From the NCBI GenBank assembly GCA_903859415.1, contig CAIOMN010000221.1, positions 1 through 43,454 on the forward strand: a DNA stretch of 43,454 nucleotides, written 5' to 3'. Below, in pieces: positions 1 through 7,300 of this stretch. The DNA is from an uncultured Methylococcaceae bacterium (lineage in GTDB: Bacteria; Pseudomonadota; Gammaproteobacteria; Methylococcales; Methylomonadaceae). Under the pieces are notes generated by a model that saw only the letters and a program-made list of their open reading frames with translations, was not told the DNA's origin and searched no databases. The translations under genes were made by a program, and so were the position numbers. Numbering within the stretch: the first letter of the stretch is position 1; every line of letters starts with the position of its first letter.

Positions 1-814
1 CTTGCCACTTATTATCTTGCCCGGTTTTTTCAGCGTCAGAGCGGTAATGAAATTGAATGACTAACTCACCATTTTCTAACAGAATCGGCGCTTGTTTATG
101 TATATGAAAAAAGCGTTTTTGATCACTTGCCGCTTTAATATTACCGTGCTCACCTTCGCTGGCTTCAATAATTCTAAAATGCACCTTTAATTCTGTTTCA
201 TCTTCCCGTGTTGCAAAAGCATCTAAACCTGCCCCCTGGTTTTTTTGTGCCTCTTGTCTAATGGCGGCATTTAATTCAAAGGTATAGTTACTGAGATACT
301 CAGTACTTTTTATGTAATACTGATCTTTGTTGGCCCAATGTAAGTAAACTTCTCGACCATCATAAGGCACCGAGTAAGGGGCGGCACGGCTGTCACTTTC
401 ACGCGCGTAATAACGCCGTGACATAAAATCACCGCTGTCGTAATACCGCTCAAAAAAGCGATATAAATGATCATAGATTTCGTTTTCTGCGTTGCCCTTG
501 TCTTTTGCATTTTCGTAAGCGCTTTTAGCTTCTTGAACGCCCGGTGTCTCATCTGGATTGGGTGCGCCAAACTTTTTAGCTTGCTCTATGGCGGCTTCAT
601 AGTTAGCTTTGGCTTCAGCCGCATGTTGTTGATCAACTTCTCCAAAAGCAGCTTCGATTTCCTTGAGTAAATCACTTTGCAAAAACGTAGTGATCTGCTC
701 ACTTTTCGCGTGCATGATTTTATACAGACCAAAATCCAGTTCAGGTTGATCTAACTGGAACAATTCTTTAAGTAAAGTGATCAGGCGGTTGCGATTTTTA
801 TCAGTCGTACTCAT
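1..814 (-). CDS. N-terminal part of a large site-specific DNA-methyltransferase (type III Mod-like), runs off the window
   Basis: The frame is open from an ATG at 814 to the window edge, giving about 271 codons. The start reads MSTTDKNRNRLITLLKEL, then an LDFGLYKIMHAK segment and a charged helical stretch. This is the usual opening of large adenine-specific methyltransferases found beside SNF2 or DEAD helicases in restriction-like loci. These proteins methylate adenine and protect or mark self DNA. The catalytic DPPY and SAM-binding motifs should lie beyond the window, so activity cannot be judged. It is the third unit of a minus-strand run (helicase remnant, YefM-YoeB, methyltransferase), which suggests the original helicase-methyltransferase pair was split by the toxin-antitoxin genes. 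Family assignment rests on the N-terminus only. Confidence 0.75.
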   Translation of the reverse strand, partial: MSTTDKNRNRLITLLKELFQLDQPELDFGLYKIMHAKSEQITTFLQSDLLKEIEAAFGEVDQQHAAEAKANYEAAIEQAKKFGAPNPDETPGVQEAKSAYENAKDKGNAENEIYDHLYRFFERYYDSGDFMSRRYYARESDSRAAPYSVPYDGREVYLHWANKDQYYIKSTEYLSNYTFELNAAIRQEAQKNQGAGLDAFATREDETELKVHFRIIEASEGEHGNIKAASDQKRFFHIHKQAPILLENGELVIQFHYRSDAEKTGQDNKWQ

Positions 815-901
815 AGCTAGTTCCGTTTATAAATTTTACCCACACTACTTACAACGATCGAAGTATGCGGGTAGATATGTGATGTGTTTAAGTTCGCAGC
901 T

Positions 902-1153
902 TTAATAATGATCCCGACATTGTGCAATGAGTAAGGTATCTGCTTCAAAGCTATAAACCAAACGATGTTGTGCGTCGATACGACGTGACCAAAAACCTGA
1001 TAACTGGTGTTTTAAAGGTTCTGGTTTGCCTTTGCCAGTAAAAGGTTCGCGTTCAATTTCTTTTATCAGCATATTAATGCGTTTAAGCAGTGCTTTATCT
1101 GTTACTTGCCAGTAAAGGTAGTCCTCCCAACCTTTGCTGGAGAATTTAATCAT
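902..1153 (-). CDS. yoeB: YoeB-type ribosome-dependent mRNA interferase toxin
   Basis: The product is 83 residues, against 84 for E. coli YoeB, and resembles it along its full length: W-x-DYLYWQ near the start, KGKPEPLKH and SGFWSRRI in the middle, and C-R-D-H-Y at the end. The catalytic residues of the family are present as E45, R64 and H82, followed by Y83. YoeB binds the ribosomal A site and cuts mRNA. I chose the start at 1153 because it gives the family length; an adjacent ATG at 1156 would add one Met, and the longer open frame to 1225 only overlaps the antitoxin. The gene overlaps the antitoxin end by 8 bases, so the two are translationally coupled. Confidence 0.93.
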   Translation of the reverse strand: MIKFSSKGWEDYLYWQVTDKALLKRINMLIKEIEREPFTGKGKPEPLKHQLSGFWSRRIDAQHRLVYSFEADTLLIAQCRDHY

Positions 1154-1406
1154 CATTGAGTAATTCTCTGATGTCACCTTTGCCTGCGCGTAATTCTTCA
1201 ACGGCTTCAAGTAATCTGTGTGCACCTGTTGAATTTCTTAATAAATAACTGGTTTCTTCAAGGCTTTGATAATCCTCAAGCGACATAATAACTACCGGTT
1301 TAGCGTTTTGATGGGTGACTACGACAGGTGCGTGGTCATCGCTGACGGTTCGCATAACCTCAGCAAGGTTTTTACGGGCAAAGCTGAAAGTAAGGGCATT
1401 CATCAT
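1146..1406 (-). CDS. yefM: YefM-type antitoxin (Phd/YefM family)
   Basis: This 86-residue protein begins MMNALTFSFARKNLAEVM and carries the Phd/YefM fold signature: an N-terminal DNA-binding half with PVVVTHQNAKPVVIMSLEDYQSLEET, then an acidic C-terminal helix ending GDIRELLNDD that wraps the toxin. It neutralises YoeB (902-1153) and represses the shared promoter. The two Met codons at 1406 and 1403 cannot be separated by sequence alone. The module sits between the helicase remnant and the methyltransferase, in the same direction, so it may act as an addiction element stabilising the locus. Confidence 0.93.
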   Translation of the reverse strand: MMNALTFSFARKNLAEVMRTVSDDHAPVVVTHQNAKPVVIMSLEDYQSLEETSYLLRNSTGAHRLLEAVEELRAGKGDIRELLNDD

Positions 1407-1451
1407 GATTTATCCTGTAAATAATCGAATTAATAGAGTATTGAGTTTTAA

Positions 1452-2591
1452 TTAAATGACTGCCCATTCAATAGTGAATAAGCGTTCTGTGTGTGATTGT
1501 TGGGTCAGTCGCTTTTCAAGGGCATTGATCAGTTCATCACGTTTGTCGATAATGCTGTCTTCGACCTTAAAGATTTCTTGGCGCTGGCGGCGTTGTTGTT
1601 TTTCAAGACTTTGTATCTTTTGCTGTAGGTCATGTTGTTCATCTAGATTATTGGCGAGCCTCGCTTGTCGTTGTAAGATTTTAATTTGTTCTTTAGTATC
1701 TTTGAGTGCTTTCTCAGCCACTAACACTAGATCATCAGCCCATTTTTCTAGCTTTTCACGGGCTTCATTAAAATATTTATGATTCGCTTCTAAGGATTGG
1801 CTTATGGTCGCTTTGGTATGTCTTTCTAATTCTAAAGCCAAGCGTTGGTCTACATCGTCCGGTATATTACTTACCCATTTATTTTCTGCAATGCAGTTAA
1901 AAAGTTTTTCACACGTTTCTTGCTCTAGTGATTGCCCTTGATCATCTAAGGCCGAAAAGAGTAAAAACTCTTCCCGCTCATAGCTATCAATCGCTAAAAA
2001 CTGCAAGGTTAAATAGCCGTGTTTACCTTTTAGTTGTTCAATAACATGCAAGCGAGTTGGATGCACAGAGATATTAAAAACGATACTGGCAGAAGCAGTT
2101 TCTAACTTCTTAGCTTGATCAATAACAAACTCACCCAAAGGATGAGAGAGGCGATATAAATGGCCACTATAATCAACGGGCTTTTCAGCCACCTTATCTT
2201 GATTTTCGCTAGGTCGTGTTTTTGATATCAGATGATAATGCCCCTTAGGTATGGTTTCTAATGGTGGTTGCTCAAGATCAAAAACCAACGCTTCATCATT
2301 AAAGGACGCCTTTTCTGCCAAAATAAATTGCGACAGTGCCCAAAATCTTTTACTAAACCGATCTAATTGCGCATTAGTATTATTTAATTGTACACGTAAG
2401 CGTTCGTGTACCTCTTCGTCAAAATTTTCTAGCAGTTGTTCACGGGTTTGGTTCATCCTATCTCTAATGCTTTCATCCATTTCTTGTTTTAGCGCATCAA
2501 ATAAAGCTTGTGATAATCGACCACAGTCATTAGCTGCATGTTGCCGTGTTAGTTCGTATGCAAAATATTTCGCGTGGAATGAAGTTATCAT
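1452..2591 (-). CDS. Internally deleted SNF2-family helicase of a methyltransferase-associated restriction or defence locus
   Basis: The first ~33 residues (FHAKYFAYELTR, then RLSQALFDA) match the extreme N-terminus of roughly 950-residue SNF2/RapA-like helicases that sit beside Mod-type methyltransferases. The rest matches only their C-terminus: LLENFDEEVHERL, a beta-rich middle part, a long coiled coil at about 260-365 and a LFTIEWAVI end. In full-length family members the N-terminal segment runs into NPHQVEAALFA and the Walker A motif. Here it passes straight into LKQEMDESIRDRMNQ, so the Walker A and B motifs and the helicase C lobe, about 550-600 residues, are missing without loss of frame. 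It could be a real short adaptor, a non-functional relic, or an assembly artefact. Family assignment is from memory of the conserved ends. Confidence 0.72.
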   Translation of the reverse strand: MITSFHAKYFAYELTRQHAANDCGRLSQALFDALKQEMDESIRDRMNQTREQLLENFDEEVHERLRVQLNNTNAQLDRFSKRFWALSQFILAEKASFNDEALVFDLEQPPLETIPKGHYHLISKTRPSENQDKVAEKPVDYSGHLYRLSHPLGEFVIDQAKKLETASASIVFNISVHPTRLHVIEQLKGKHGYLTLQFLAIDSYEREEFLLFSALDDQGQSLEQETCEKLFNCIAENKWVSNIPDDVDQRLALELERHTKATISQSLEANHKYFNEAREKLEKWADDLVLVAEKALKDTKEQIKILQRQARLANNLDEQHDLQQKIQSLEKQQRRQRQEIFKVEDSIIDKRDELINALEKRLTQQSHTERLFTIEWAVI

Positions 2592-2821
2592 GGTTATTTG
2601 ATATTTATCTGCGACGTTAGATTTTAATGCGTGAGTATATCAATATTTACTTTGAATTAACCAAGTAGTCACATCATCTTCAAGATATTGATTTCAGCCC
2701 TTTTCAGAAAAAATAGCTATAGTTAATTTAGTCGCTTCTAAACCTTCAGTGTTTTCTTCTAACAGGAATGAGGCTCCGCTCCCAATACTTAATCATGTTT
2801 ACCCTATTCTTACCCACACCC

Positions 2822-2950
2822 AATTCTATCGTGGATTCATTGGATGACAAAATGGCTTTCTTTTAAGGTGGCGTTGTTCTGGATTGTGATAGTAACGGCG
2901 CGCTGGTCGGGCTTGATAACGATAATAAGGAAGTTTTTTCTCGAACATAA
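2822..2950 (+). pseudogene. Decayed DUF2283 gene remnant
   Basis: Reading one plus-strand frame gives NSIVDSLDDK, an in-frame TAA at 2864-2866, then GGVVLDCDSNGALVGLDNDN and a stop at 2948-2950. The second half closely fits the DUF2283 core (x-G-V-V-L-D-Y-D-x-x-G-x-L-V-G-I-x-I). No start codon or N-terminal strand is recognisable upstream, and the internal stop breaks it. DUF2283 proteins are small and often lie beside DUF4258 toxin-like genes; none is seen here. It occupies most of the 450-base gap between the helicase remnant and the fibronectin-III-like gene. Confidence 0.6.
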
Positions 2951-2983
2951 CATACCAGTCGTGGTCAGCATCATGTCCCCAAT

Positions 2984-3010
2984 TAAAAAAGGCAGAGCTT
3001 TCACCCTGCC
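2984..3010 (-). terminator. Rho-independent terminator after the fibronectin-III-like gene
   Basis: Read on the minus strand, GGCAG and CTGCC arms (extendable by a wobble pair) close a short loop and are followed directly by six T. It lies about 30 bases past the stop of the minus-strand gene that ends at 3040, as expected for its terminator. Confidence 0.6.
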
Positions 3011-3039
3011 CATTTCTTCAAATCACCCTACAACCCCCT

Positions 3040-3684
3040 CTAAACCACTATAATACTCAACAAACTACTCCAGGCACCCAGACCATTGCCGCCAACGCCC
3101 CTAATACGCAGCCAATAAGTCTGAGCGGGTATCAAGCCCTCCAGTAGTATATGGCTACAGTTTTTAGATGATATGAAGTGTTGCCAGTTACTTTCTATCA
3201 TGGGATCACCTTGGGTGATTTGCACATCATAACTCGCTGCGCCGGCCAACTGGGCGACACGAGCAATCAAAGTGCCACTGATCACACCATAAGTGACCTG
3301 GAAATTATCAGGCGGTGGTAAAGGATCACTGCCTTGAGTATGGGTTATATCGTGACGTAAATCATAGCCGGTGGTGGATAGTATCTTGATATTACCTTGA
3401 GCAACCACTTCTAAATAAGGTGCCAACTGTTTAAGGAGGGCAGTCAAAACAACCCGAAAGCTGTCACGCAACGCTATTTTAAGCGTGTCTTTAGTTAAAG
3501 CATCATGGTAGGCGGTTTGGTAATCATCAAAAGCACTTGCCAGTTGCTGCAATGTTGGGACTTGCACTATCCACGGCTCTGAATAATTCGGATTCCCTGT
3601 TAAAGCGGCTAAGATAGTGCCAGTTTTAGCCAAATATTCGACCTCACTTAAGCGATCAAGACTGACTATCAATTTAGCTTGCAT
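3040..3684 (-). CDS. Fibronectin type III-like domain protein, copy 1
   Basis: This is a 214-residue protein of unknown role. The first ~110 residues are helical and end in LLKQLAPYLEVVAQG, ILSTTGYDLRHD. The last ~90 residues look like one fibronectin III domain: PPDNFQVT, ASYDVQITQGDP, then TYWLRIRGVGGNGLGAWSS. It has no signal peptide or catalytic motif. The start at 3684 (MQAKLIVS) is chosen because the paralogue at 32867-33511 starts with the equivalent MQPKLIIT and then has exactly the same length; in-frame codons further upstream are not matched there. The copies face opposite ways about 30 kb apart. Proteins of this layout occur as uncharacterised genes in several bacteria. Confidence 0.75.
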   Translation of the reverse strand: MQAKLIVSLDRLSEVEYLAKTGTILAALTGNPNYSEPWIVQVPTLQQLASAFDDYQTAYHDALTKDTLKIALRDSFRVVLTALLKQLAPYLEVVAQGNIKILSTTGYDLRHDITHTQGSDPLPPPDNFQVTYGVISGTLIARVAQLAGAASYDVQITQGDPMIESNWQHFISSKNCSHILLEGLIPAQTYWLRIRGVGGNGLGAWSSLLSIIVV

Positions 3685-4114
3685 ATTGTTCTCCATCAAA
3701 TGATAAGAGTGCTGGCAAGGTAACTCATTCACGCACCACTCTAAAAAGGCGGTTGCCCTGATGAGAAGCATAGTCTACTTTTGATCACTTGTGGGAAATA
3801 AAATAATATTTATTTTAGGGTTTTTTATAAGCCCTTATATGCTGTGCCTGCAGCTCAGGGATTGAAGCATCATAACTCACCGTTATCATTAACACCGATC
3901 GTATATACAACCCAAACTCTAACTCACGAACCCTACACTTTTCACCGGTAACATTAGGGCAATCCTTATACGAAGTTAGGGCATGTAAGGGTTGCATTGT
4001 GGCTTAATCAGGCAATAACTGGAAGAATCGCAAGGACAACATGCCCGCACTTCAATATCGACATTAGGGGGTTACACCGTTGCTTTGCCTGTAGTATGCC
4101 GTTGCATTTTGAAA
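3685..4114. other. Intergenic stretch without a supported gene
   Basis: About 430 bases separate the fibronectin-III-like gene and the HTH antitoxin gene. A 60-codon open frame on the minus strand (3815-3997) has no recognisable family and no good ribosome binding site. I see no RNA gene or clear repeat here. Confidence 0.4.
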
Positions 4115-4414
4115 TCACACCTGATTAGCATGCAGATTTTTTACTACTGAATTCGGATCGGCTTGTACTAGCTTAAGAAGTACTTTCGCGGGGCCGGTTG
4201 GATGTCGATGACCTTGTTCCCAGTTCTGAAGCGTTCTAATATTGACGCCTATTAAGTTTGCAAACTTTGATTGGGAAAACCCCATACCTTCCCGAATAGT
4301 CTTTACATCAGGGTCTGGTATTTCATAGACACGAGAAGCAGTTAACTCCCCACGCATTATTTGTCCCGCTTCTTTAACACTTGCGATTAATTCGTTGAAA
4401 CATTCATCTTTCAT
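4115..4414 (-). CDS. NadS/HigA-like HTH antitoxin
   Basis: This 99-residue protein has an N-terminal helical tail (MKDECFNELIASVKEAG) and a C-terminal Cro/C1-type helix-turn-helix: IREGMGFSQSKFANLIGV, then IRTLQNWEQG and a PTGPAKVLLKL end. This layout is typical of NadS/HigA antitoxins encoded after a RelE/HigB-type toxin. It should bind the toxin and repress the operon, probably through the palindrome at 4741-4755. The start at 4414 gives the family N-terminus and an 11-base overlap with the toxin gene; a Met at 4435 is possible but less likely. Confidence 0.88.
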   Translation of the reverse strand: MKDECFNELIASVKEAGQIMRGELTASRVYEIPDPDVKTIREGMGFSQSKFANLIGVNIRTLQNWEQGHRHPTGPAKVLLKLVQADPNSVVKNLHANQV

Positions 4415-4730
4415 ATTTAAACTCCGAAATAACAATTTGCCTTAGCACTGACAATTGATCTTTGGTTAAATCATCATGTTCATTCTTAGCATAAGCGAAC
4501 AGCATAAAAATTTGGTTCTGATTATTGGCCCAGTAATAAATAACTCTTGCTCCACCGCGTTTACCTCTTCCACTGGCGCTACAACGGATTTTGCGAATGC
4601 CACCACTACCCTGGATAATTTCACCTGCATCCGGCATGGCTATCAACACATTCTGAAATTCTCGATAGGCCTCATCATTTAAGATAGTGGCAATTTGTTT
4701 GGTAAAGATAGATGTTTCAATAATGACCAT
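4404..4730 (-). CDS. RelE/HigB-like mRNA interferase toxin partner of the HTH antitoxin
   Basis: The product is about 108 residues with the fold signature of the toxin-first RelE/ParE subfamily paired with NadS/HigA antitoxins: IFTKQIATILNDEAYREFQ, GEIIQGSGGIRKIRCS, GRGKRGGARVIYYW and IFMLFAYAKNEHDDLT. Such proteins cleave mRNA, usually on the ribosome. The start at 4730 (MVIIETS) fits family members; a Met two codons upstream is also possible. Toxin comes before antitoxin, with an 11-base overlap. The gene transcribes away from degQ. Confidence 0.88.
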   Translation of the reverse strand: MVIIETSIFTKQIATILNDEAYREFQNVLIAMPDAGEIIQGSGGIRKIRCSASGRGKRGGARVIYYWANNQNQIFMLFAYAKNEHDDLTKDQLSVLRQIVISEFKYER

Positions 4731-4740
4731 GAGCATATTA

Positions 4741-4755
4741 TACGTCGTTGACGTA
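4741..4755. promoter_or_regulatory. Palindromic operator candidate of the RelE/HTH module
   Basis: TACGTC and GACGTA form a perfect 6-bp inverted repeat with a 3-base spacer, 10 bases upstream of the toxin start codon. Antitoxins of this type bind such short palindromes over their own promoter. It is inferred from position and symmetry only. Confidence 0.55.
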
Positions 4756-4811
4756 GTGCTTCAAGATTTGTTTGTAAAATAGTCCTACCATTTTAAGAGT
4801 AACGAGAACCT

Positions 4812-4841
4812 AAGGGCGAGATTCATAACCTCGCCCTTTTA
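4812..4841 (+). terminator. Rho-independent terminator-like hairpin upstream of degQ
   Basis: A perfect 9-bp stem (AAGGGCGAG / CTCGCCCTT) with a 9-base loop runs into a short T-rich tail on the plus strand. No plus-strand gene precedes it, so it may end a short transcript or act as a leader element about 100 bases before degQ. Confidence 0.6.
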
Positions 4842-4939
4842 TTTATGAGTTCTTTTTTAACTTAAGCGTACTCTTGTATTAAACATTTTTATACTTATAT
4901 TGTCTGTCATTCATGTTTAACTAGCCCTGAGAACTCCTG

Positions 4940-6304
4940 ATGAAACAAGCATTCATAAAACAACTGCTATTAAGGTCTATCGTTTCCGTTTGCTTATCGG
5001 CGCCCGTGCCATTGATAGCCGCCGGACTGCCGCCTTATGTTGGCGGACAAGCACTCCCCTCATTGGCACCCATGCTAGAACACAGTATGCCGGCTGTGGT
5101 CAATATTTCGACCTCAACCAATATTCAGGTTAATGAAAACCCGTTAATGCAGGACCCGTATTTTAGGCAATTTTTTAATGTTCCCAATCAGTCTCGTCAG
5201 CAACAAAAGAACAGCTTGGGTTCTGGTGTTATTATCGACAGCAACCAGGGCTTGGTACTGACCAATAATCATGTGATTGATAAAGCGGACAAGATTCTGG
5301 TCACCCTGACGGATGGTCGCCAACTCAATGCAGAACTCATAGGGACTGACCCAGAAGCCGATATCGCGATTATTAAAGTACCCGCCAACAACTTAACGCA
5401 ACTTCCCATAGCTGACTCTAGCCAACTTAAAGTCGGTGACTTTGTCGTTGCTATTGGTAACCCCTTTGGCTTGGGACAAACCGTAACCTCAGGTATCGTT
5501 AGCGCCTTGGGTCGTTCAGGTCTGGGTATTGAAGGCTATGAAGACTTTATTCAAACTGACGCCTCTATTAACCCGGGCAATTCAGGGGGTGCACTTGTAA
5601 ATCTACGGGGCGAACTGATTGGCATGAATACGGCTATTCTGGCGCCCACTGGCGGCAACGTGGGTATAGGTTTTGCGATACCCACCAATATGATTATGCC
5701 CATTAAAGACGTACTGGTTAAACACGGTGTAGTCAAACGTGGCTTGCTCGGCGTTACCACTCAGGATTTAACCCCTGAACTCGTTAATGCCTTTAACCTG
5801 GATAACAAACACGGTGCGGCTATCAGTCGTATTGAAAATAATTCTCCTGCTGCAGAAGCCGGCTTAGAACCTGGCGACATTATTGTCAGTGCCAATGGAA
5901 AACAGGTTAAGAGTAGCCAGGATATCCGTAATATCGTAGGCTTATTACAAATTGGTGATCATGTTAATATTGAATATTTCCGTGGTAATGAGAAAAAATC
6001 AGTGGTTGCTACCATAGGCAAACAAGCACTCCCTCAAATAGCGGGTGAAAAATTACACCCTCTTCTAAAAGGCACCTTATTAACAGCGACCCAAAAAGAT
6101 CAAGTAGAAGGCGTCTTAATTGAAAAGATACAATCATCATCCTACGCTTGGAAGGTTGGCTTACGGCCCGGTGATATTATCGTTTCAGCCAATCGTTATC
6201 GGGTGAATAACCTTGAAGAATTAAAAAAGGTTGTTGACCCTGTTAATGCCTTACTAATTAATATCCAACGCGATCAAGAAGGCTTCTTTGTTGTGTTAAG
6301 ATGA
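4940..6304 (+). CDS. degQ: DegQ/DegP-family periplasmic serine endoprotease with two PDZ domains
   Basis: The 454-residue protein has a signal peptide (about 1-28, positive start, hydrophobic core, small residues at the end), a trypsin-like protease domain and two PDZ domains (about 265-350 and 365-454). The catalytic triad is visible as H111 in TNNHVID, D141 in EADIAII and S215 in NPGNSGGAL. It degrades and chaperones misfolded envelope proteins. Length and the second PDZ place it with DegQ/MucD rather than the one-PDZ DegS. The N-terminal LA-loop is short, as in DegQ. It is monocistronic by context: a hairpin 100 bases upstream and a strong terminator just after. Confidence 0.93.
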   Translation: MKQAFIKQLLLRSIVSVCLSAPVPLIAAGLPPYVGGQALPSLAPMLEHSMPAVVNISTSTNIQVNENPLMQDPYFRQFFNVPNQSRQQQKNSLGSGVIIDSNQGLVLTNNHVIDKADKILVTLTDGRQLNAELIGTDPEADIAIIKVPANNLTQLPIADSSQLKVGDFVVAIGNPFGLGQTVTSGIVSALGRSGLGIEGYEDFIQTDASINPGNSGGALVNLRGELIGMNTAILAPTGGNVGIGFAIPTNMIMPIKDVLVKHGVVKRGLLGVTTQDLTPELVNAFNLDNKHGAAISRIENNSPAAEAGLEPGDIIVSANGKQVKSSQDIRNIVGLLQIGDHVNIEYFRGNEKKSVVATIGKQALPQIAGEKLHPLLKGTLLTATQKDQVEGVLIEKIQSSSYAWKVGLRPGDIIVSANRYRVNNLEELKKVVDPVNALLINIQRDQEGFFVVLR

Positions 6305-6314
6305 TAAAAAAACA

Positions 6315-6362
6315 GGCGAAAGGTCATAACTCACGTTACCTTTCGCCGTTACCTTTTGTCTT
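6315..6362 (+). terminator. Rho-independent terminator after degQ
   Basis: A 10-bp perfect stem (GGCGAAAGGT / ACCTTTCGCC) with a 13-base loop is followed after a few bases by T-rich tracts. It separates degQ from moaB. Confidence 0.8.
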
Positions 6363-6374
6363 TTTTAATTAAGT

Positions 6375-6893
6375 ATGAACGATAGACACTTTATTCCCTT
6401 AAATATTGCCATATTAGTGGTTTCAGATACCCGCACCGATGCCGATGATACTTCAGGTAAAACATTGGTCGATCGCACTACGGAAACCGGACACCTTGTT
6501 CAGGAAAAAATCATCGTACCTGATAATATTTATCAAATCAGAGCCGTTGTTTCAAAGTGGATTGCCAGTGATAACATCAATGTGATCATCAGCACCGGAG
6601 GAACCGGTGTCACCGGTAGAGATGGTACACCCGAGGCCGTCTTTCCTTTACTTGATAAAGCATTGGATGGTTTTGGTGAAACCTTCAGATGGCTATCCTA
6701 TCAGGATATTAAAACCTCAACGATTCAATCCAGAGCGCTCGCAGGCGTTGCTAATGGCACTTATATTTTTTGCCTGCCCGGTTCTTCTGGTGCCTGTAGA
6801 ACCGCATGGGATGCTTTAATTAAGGATCAACTGGATTATCGAACCCGACCGTGTAATTTAGTGCAACTAATGCCCAGACTTATGGAAAAATAA
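6375..6893 (+). CDS. moaB: MoaB, molybdenum cofactor biosynthesis (MogA/MoaB fold)
   Basis: This 172-residue protein has the MoCF-binding fold: LNIAILVVSDTR at the start, STGGTGVTGRDGTPEA at about 73-88 (the molybdopterin-binding loop) and FCLPGSSGACRTAWD at about 132-145. MoaB/MogA proteins bind molybdopterin and, in the MogA subgroup, adenylylate it; the MoaB role in bacteria with MogA is less clear. The length matches E. coli MoaB. The stop overlaps the next ATG (TAATG), so it is co-transcribed with the DUF423 and pepN genes. Confidence 0.93.
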   Translation: MNDRHFIPLNIAILVVSDTRTDADDTSGKTLVDRTTETGHLVQEKIIVPDNIYQIRAVVSKWIASDNINVIISTGGTGVTGRDGTPEAVFPLLDKALDGFGETFRWLSYQDIKTSTIQSRALAGVANGTYIFCLPGSSGACRTAWDALIKDQLDYRTRPCNLVQLMPRLMEK

Positions 6894-7300
6894 TGATGAA
6901 GTCTATATTTTTATTGCTAGCCTCACTCAGCGCGATGACCGGTGTTGGCTTGGGAGCTTTTGGTGCCCATGGCTTGAAAAATGTGTTGAGTCCCGAACTG
7001 CTAACGGTTTATCAAACCGGCGTGACTTACCAAATGTGGCACGCACTGGGATTAATGGGGATTTCCCTGATACACCAACAATCGCCAGAGTCTAAATTAA
7101 TCTATTGGGCCGGTTGGTTGATGTTTATGGGTATTATTTTATTTTCTGGCAGTCTCTACCTCCTGGTCATACTCAATTTAAAGTGGATAGGTATCATTAC
7201 CCCAATAGGTGGAGTCAGTTTTATCATGGCGTGGGTTTTAATCGCTATTTTTGCAACAAAAAAACAACATAACAGCAGGTATAAGAATGCGCGAAGCTAA
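6893..7300 (+). CDS. DUF423 (YgdD-like) inner-membrane protein
   Basis: This 135-residue protein has about four hydrophobic helices. It opens with the DUF423 hallmark GVGLGAFGAHGLK, then YQTGVTYQMWHALGL, and later SGSLYLLVI and TPIGGVSFIMAW. The function of the family is unknown; it is a widespread small membrane protein. The ATG overlaps the moaB stop by one base; a second ATG follows at once at 6896. The 3' end overlaps pepN by 14 bases. Confidence 0.9.
   Translation: MMKSIFLLLASLSAMTGVGLGAFGAHGLKNVLSPELLTVYQTGVTYQMWHALGLMGISLIHQQSPESKLIYWAGWLMFMGIILFSGSLYLLVILNLKWIGIITPIGGVSFIMAWVLIAIFATKKQHNSRYKNARS

Noticed and set aside
3815-3997. 60-codon open frame on the minus strand
   Set aside because: No family pattern, no convincing ribosome site and it lies in an otherwise empty region.
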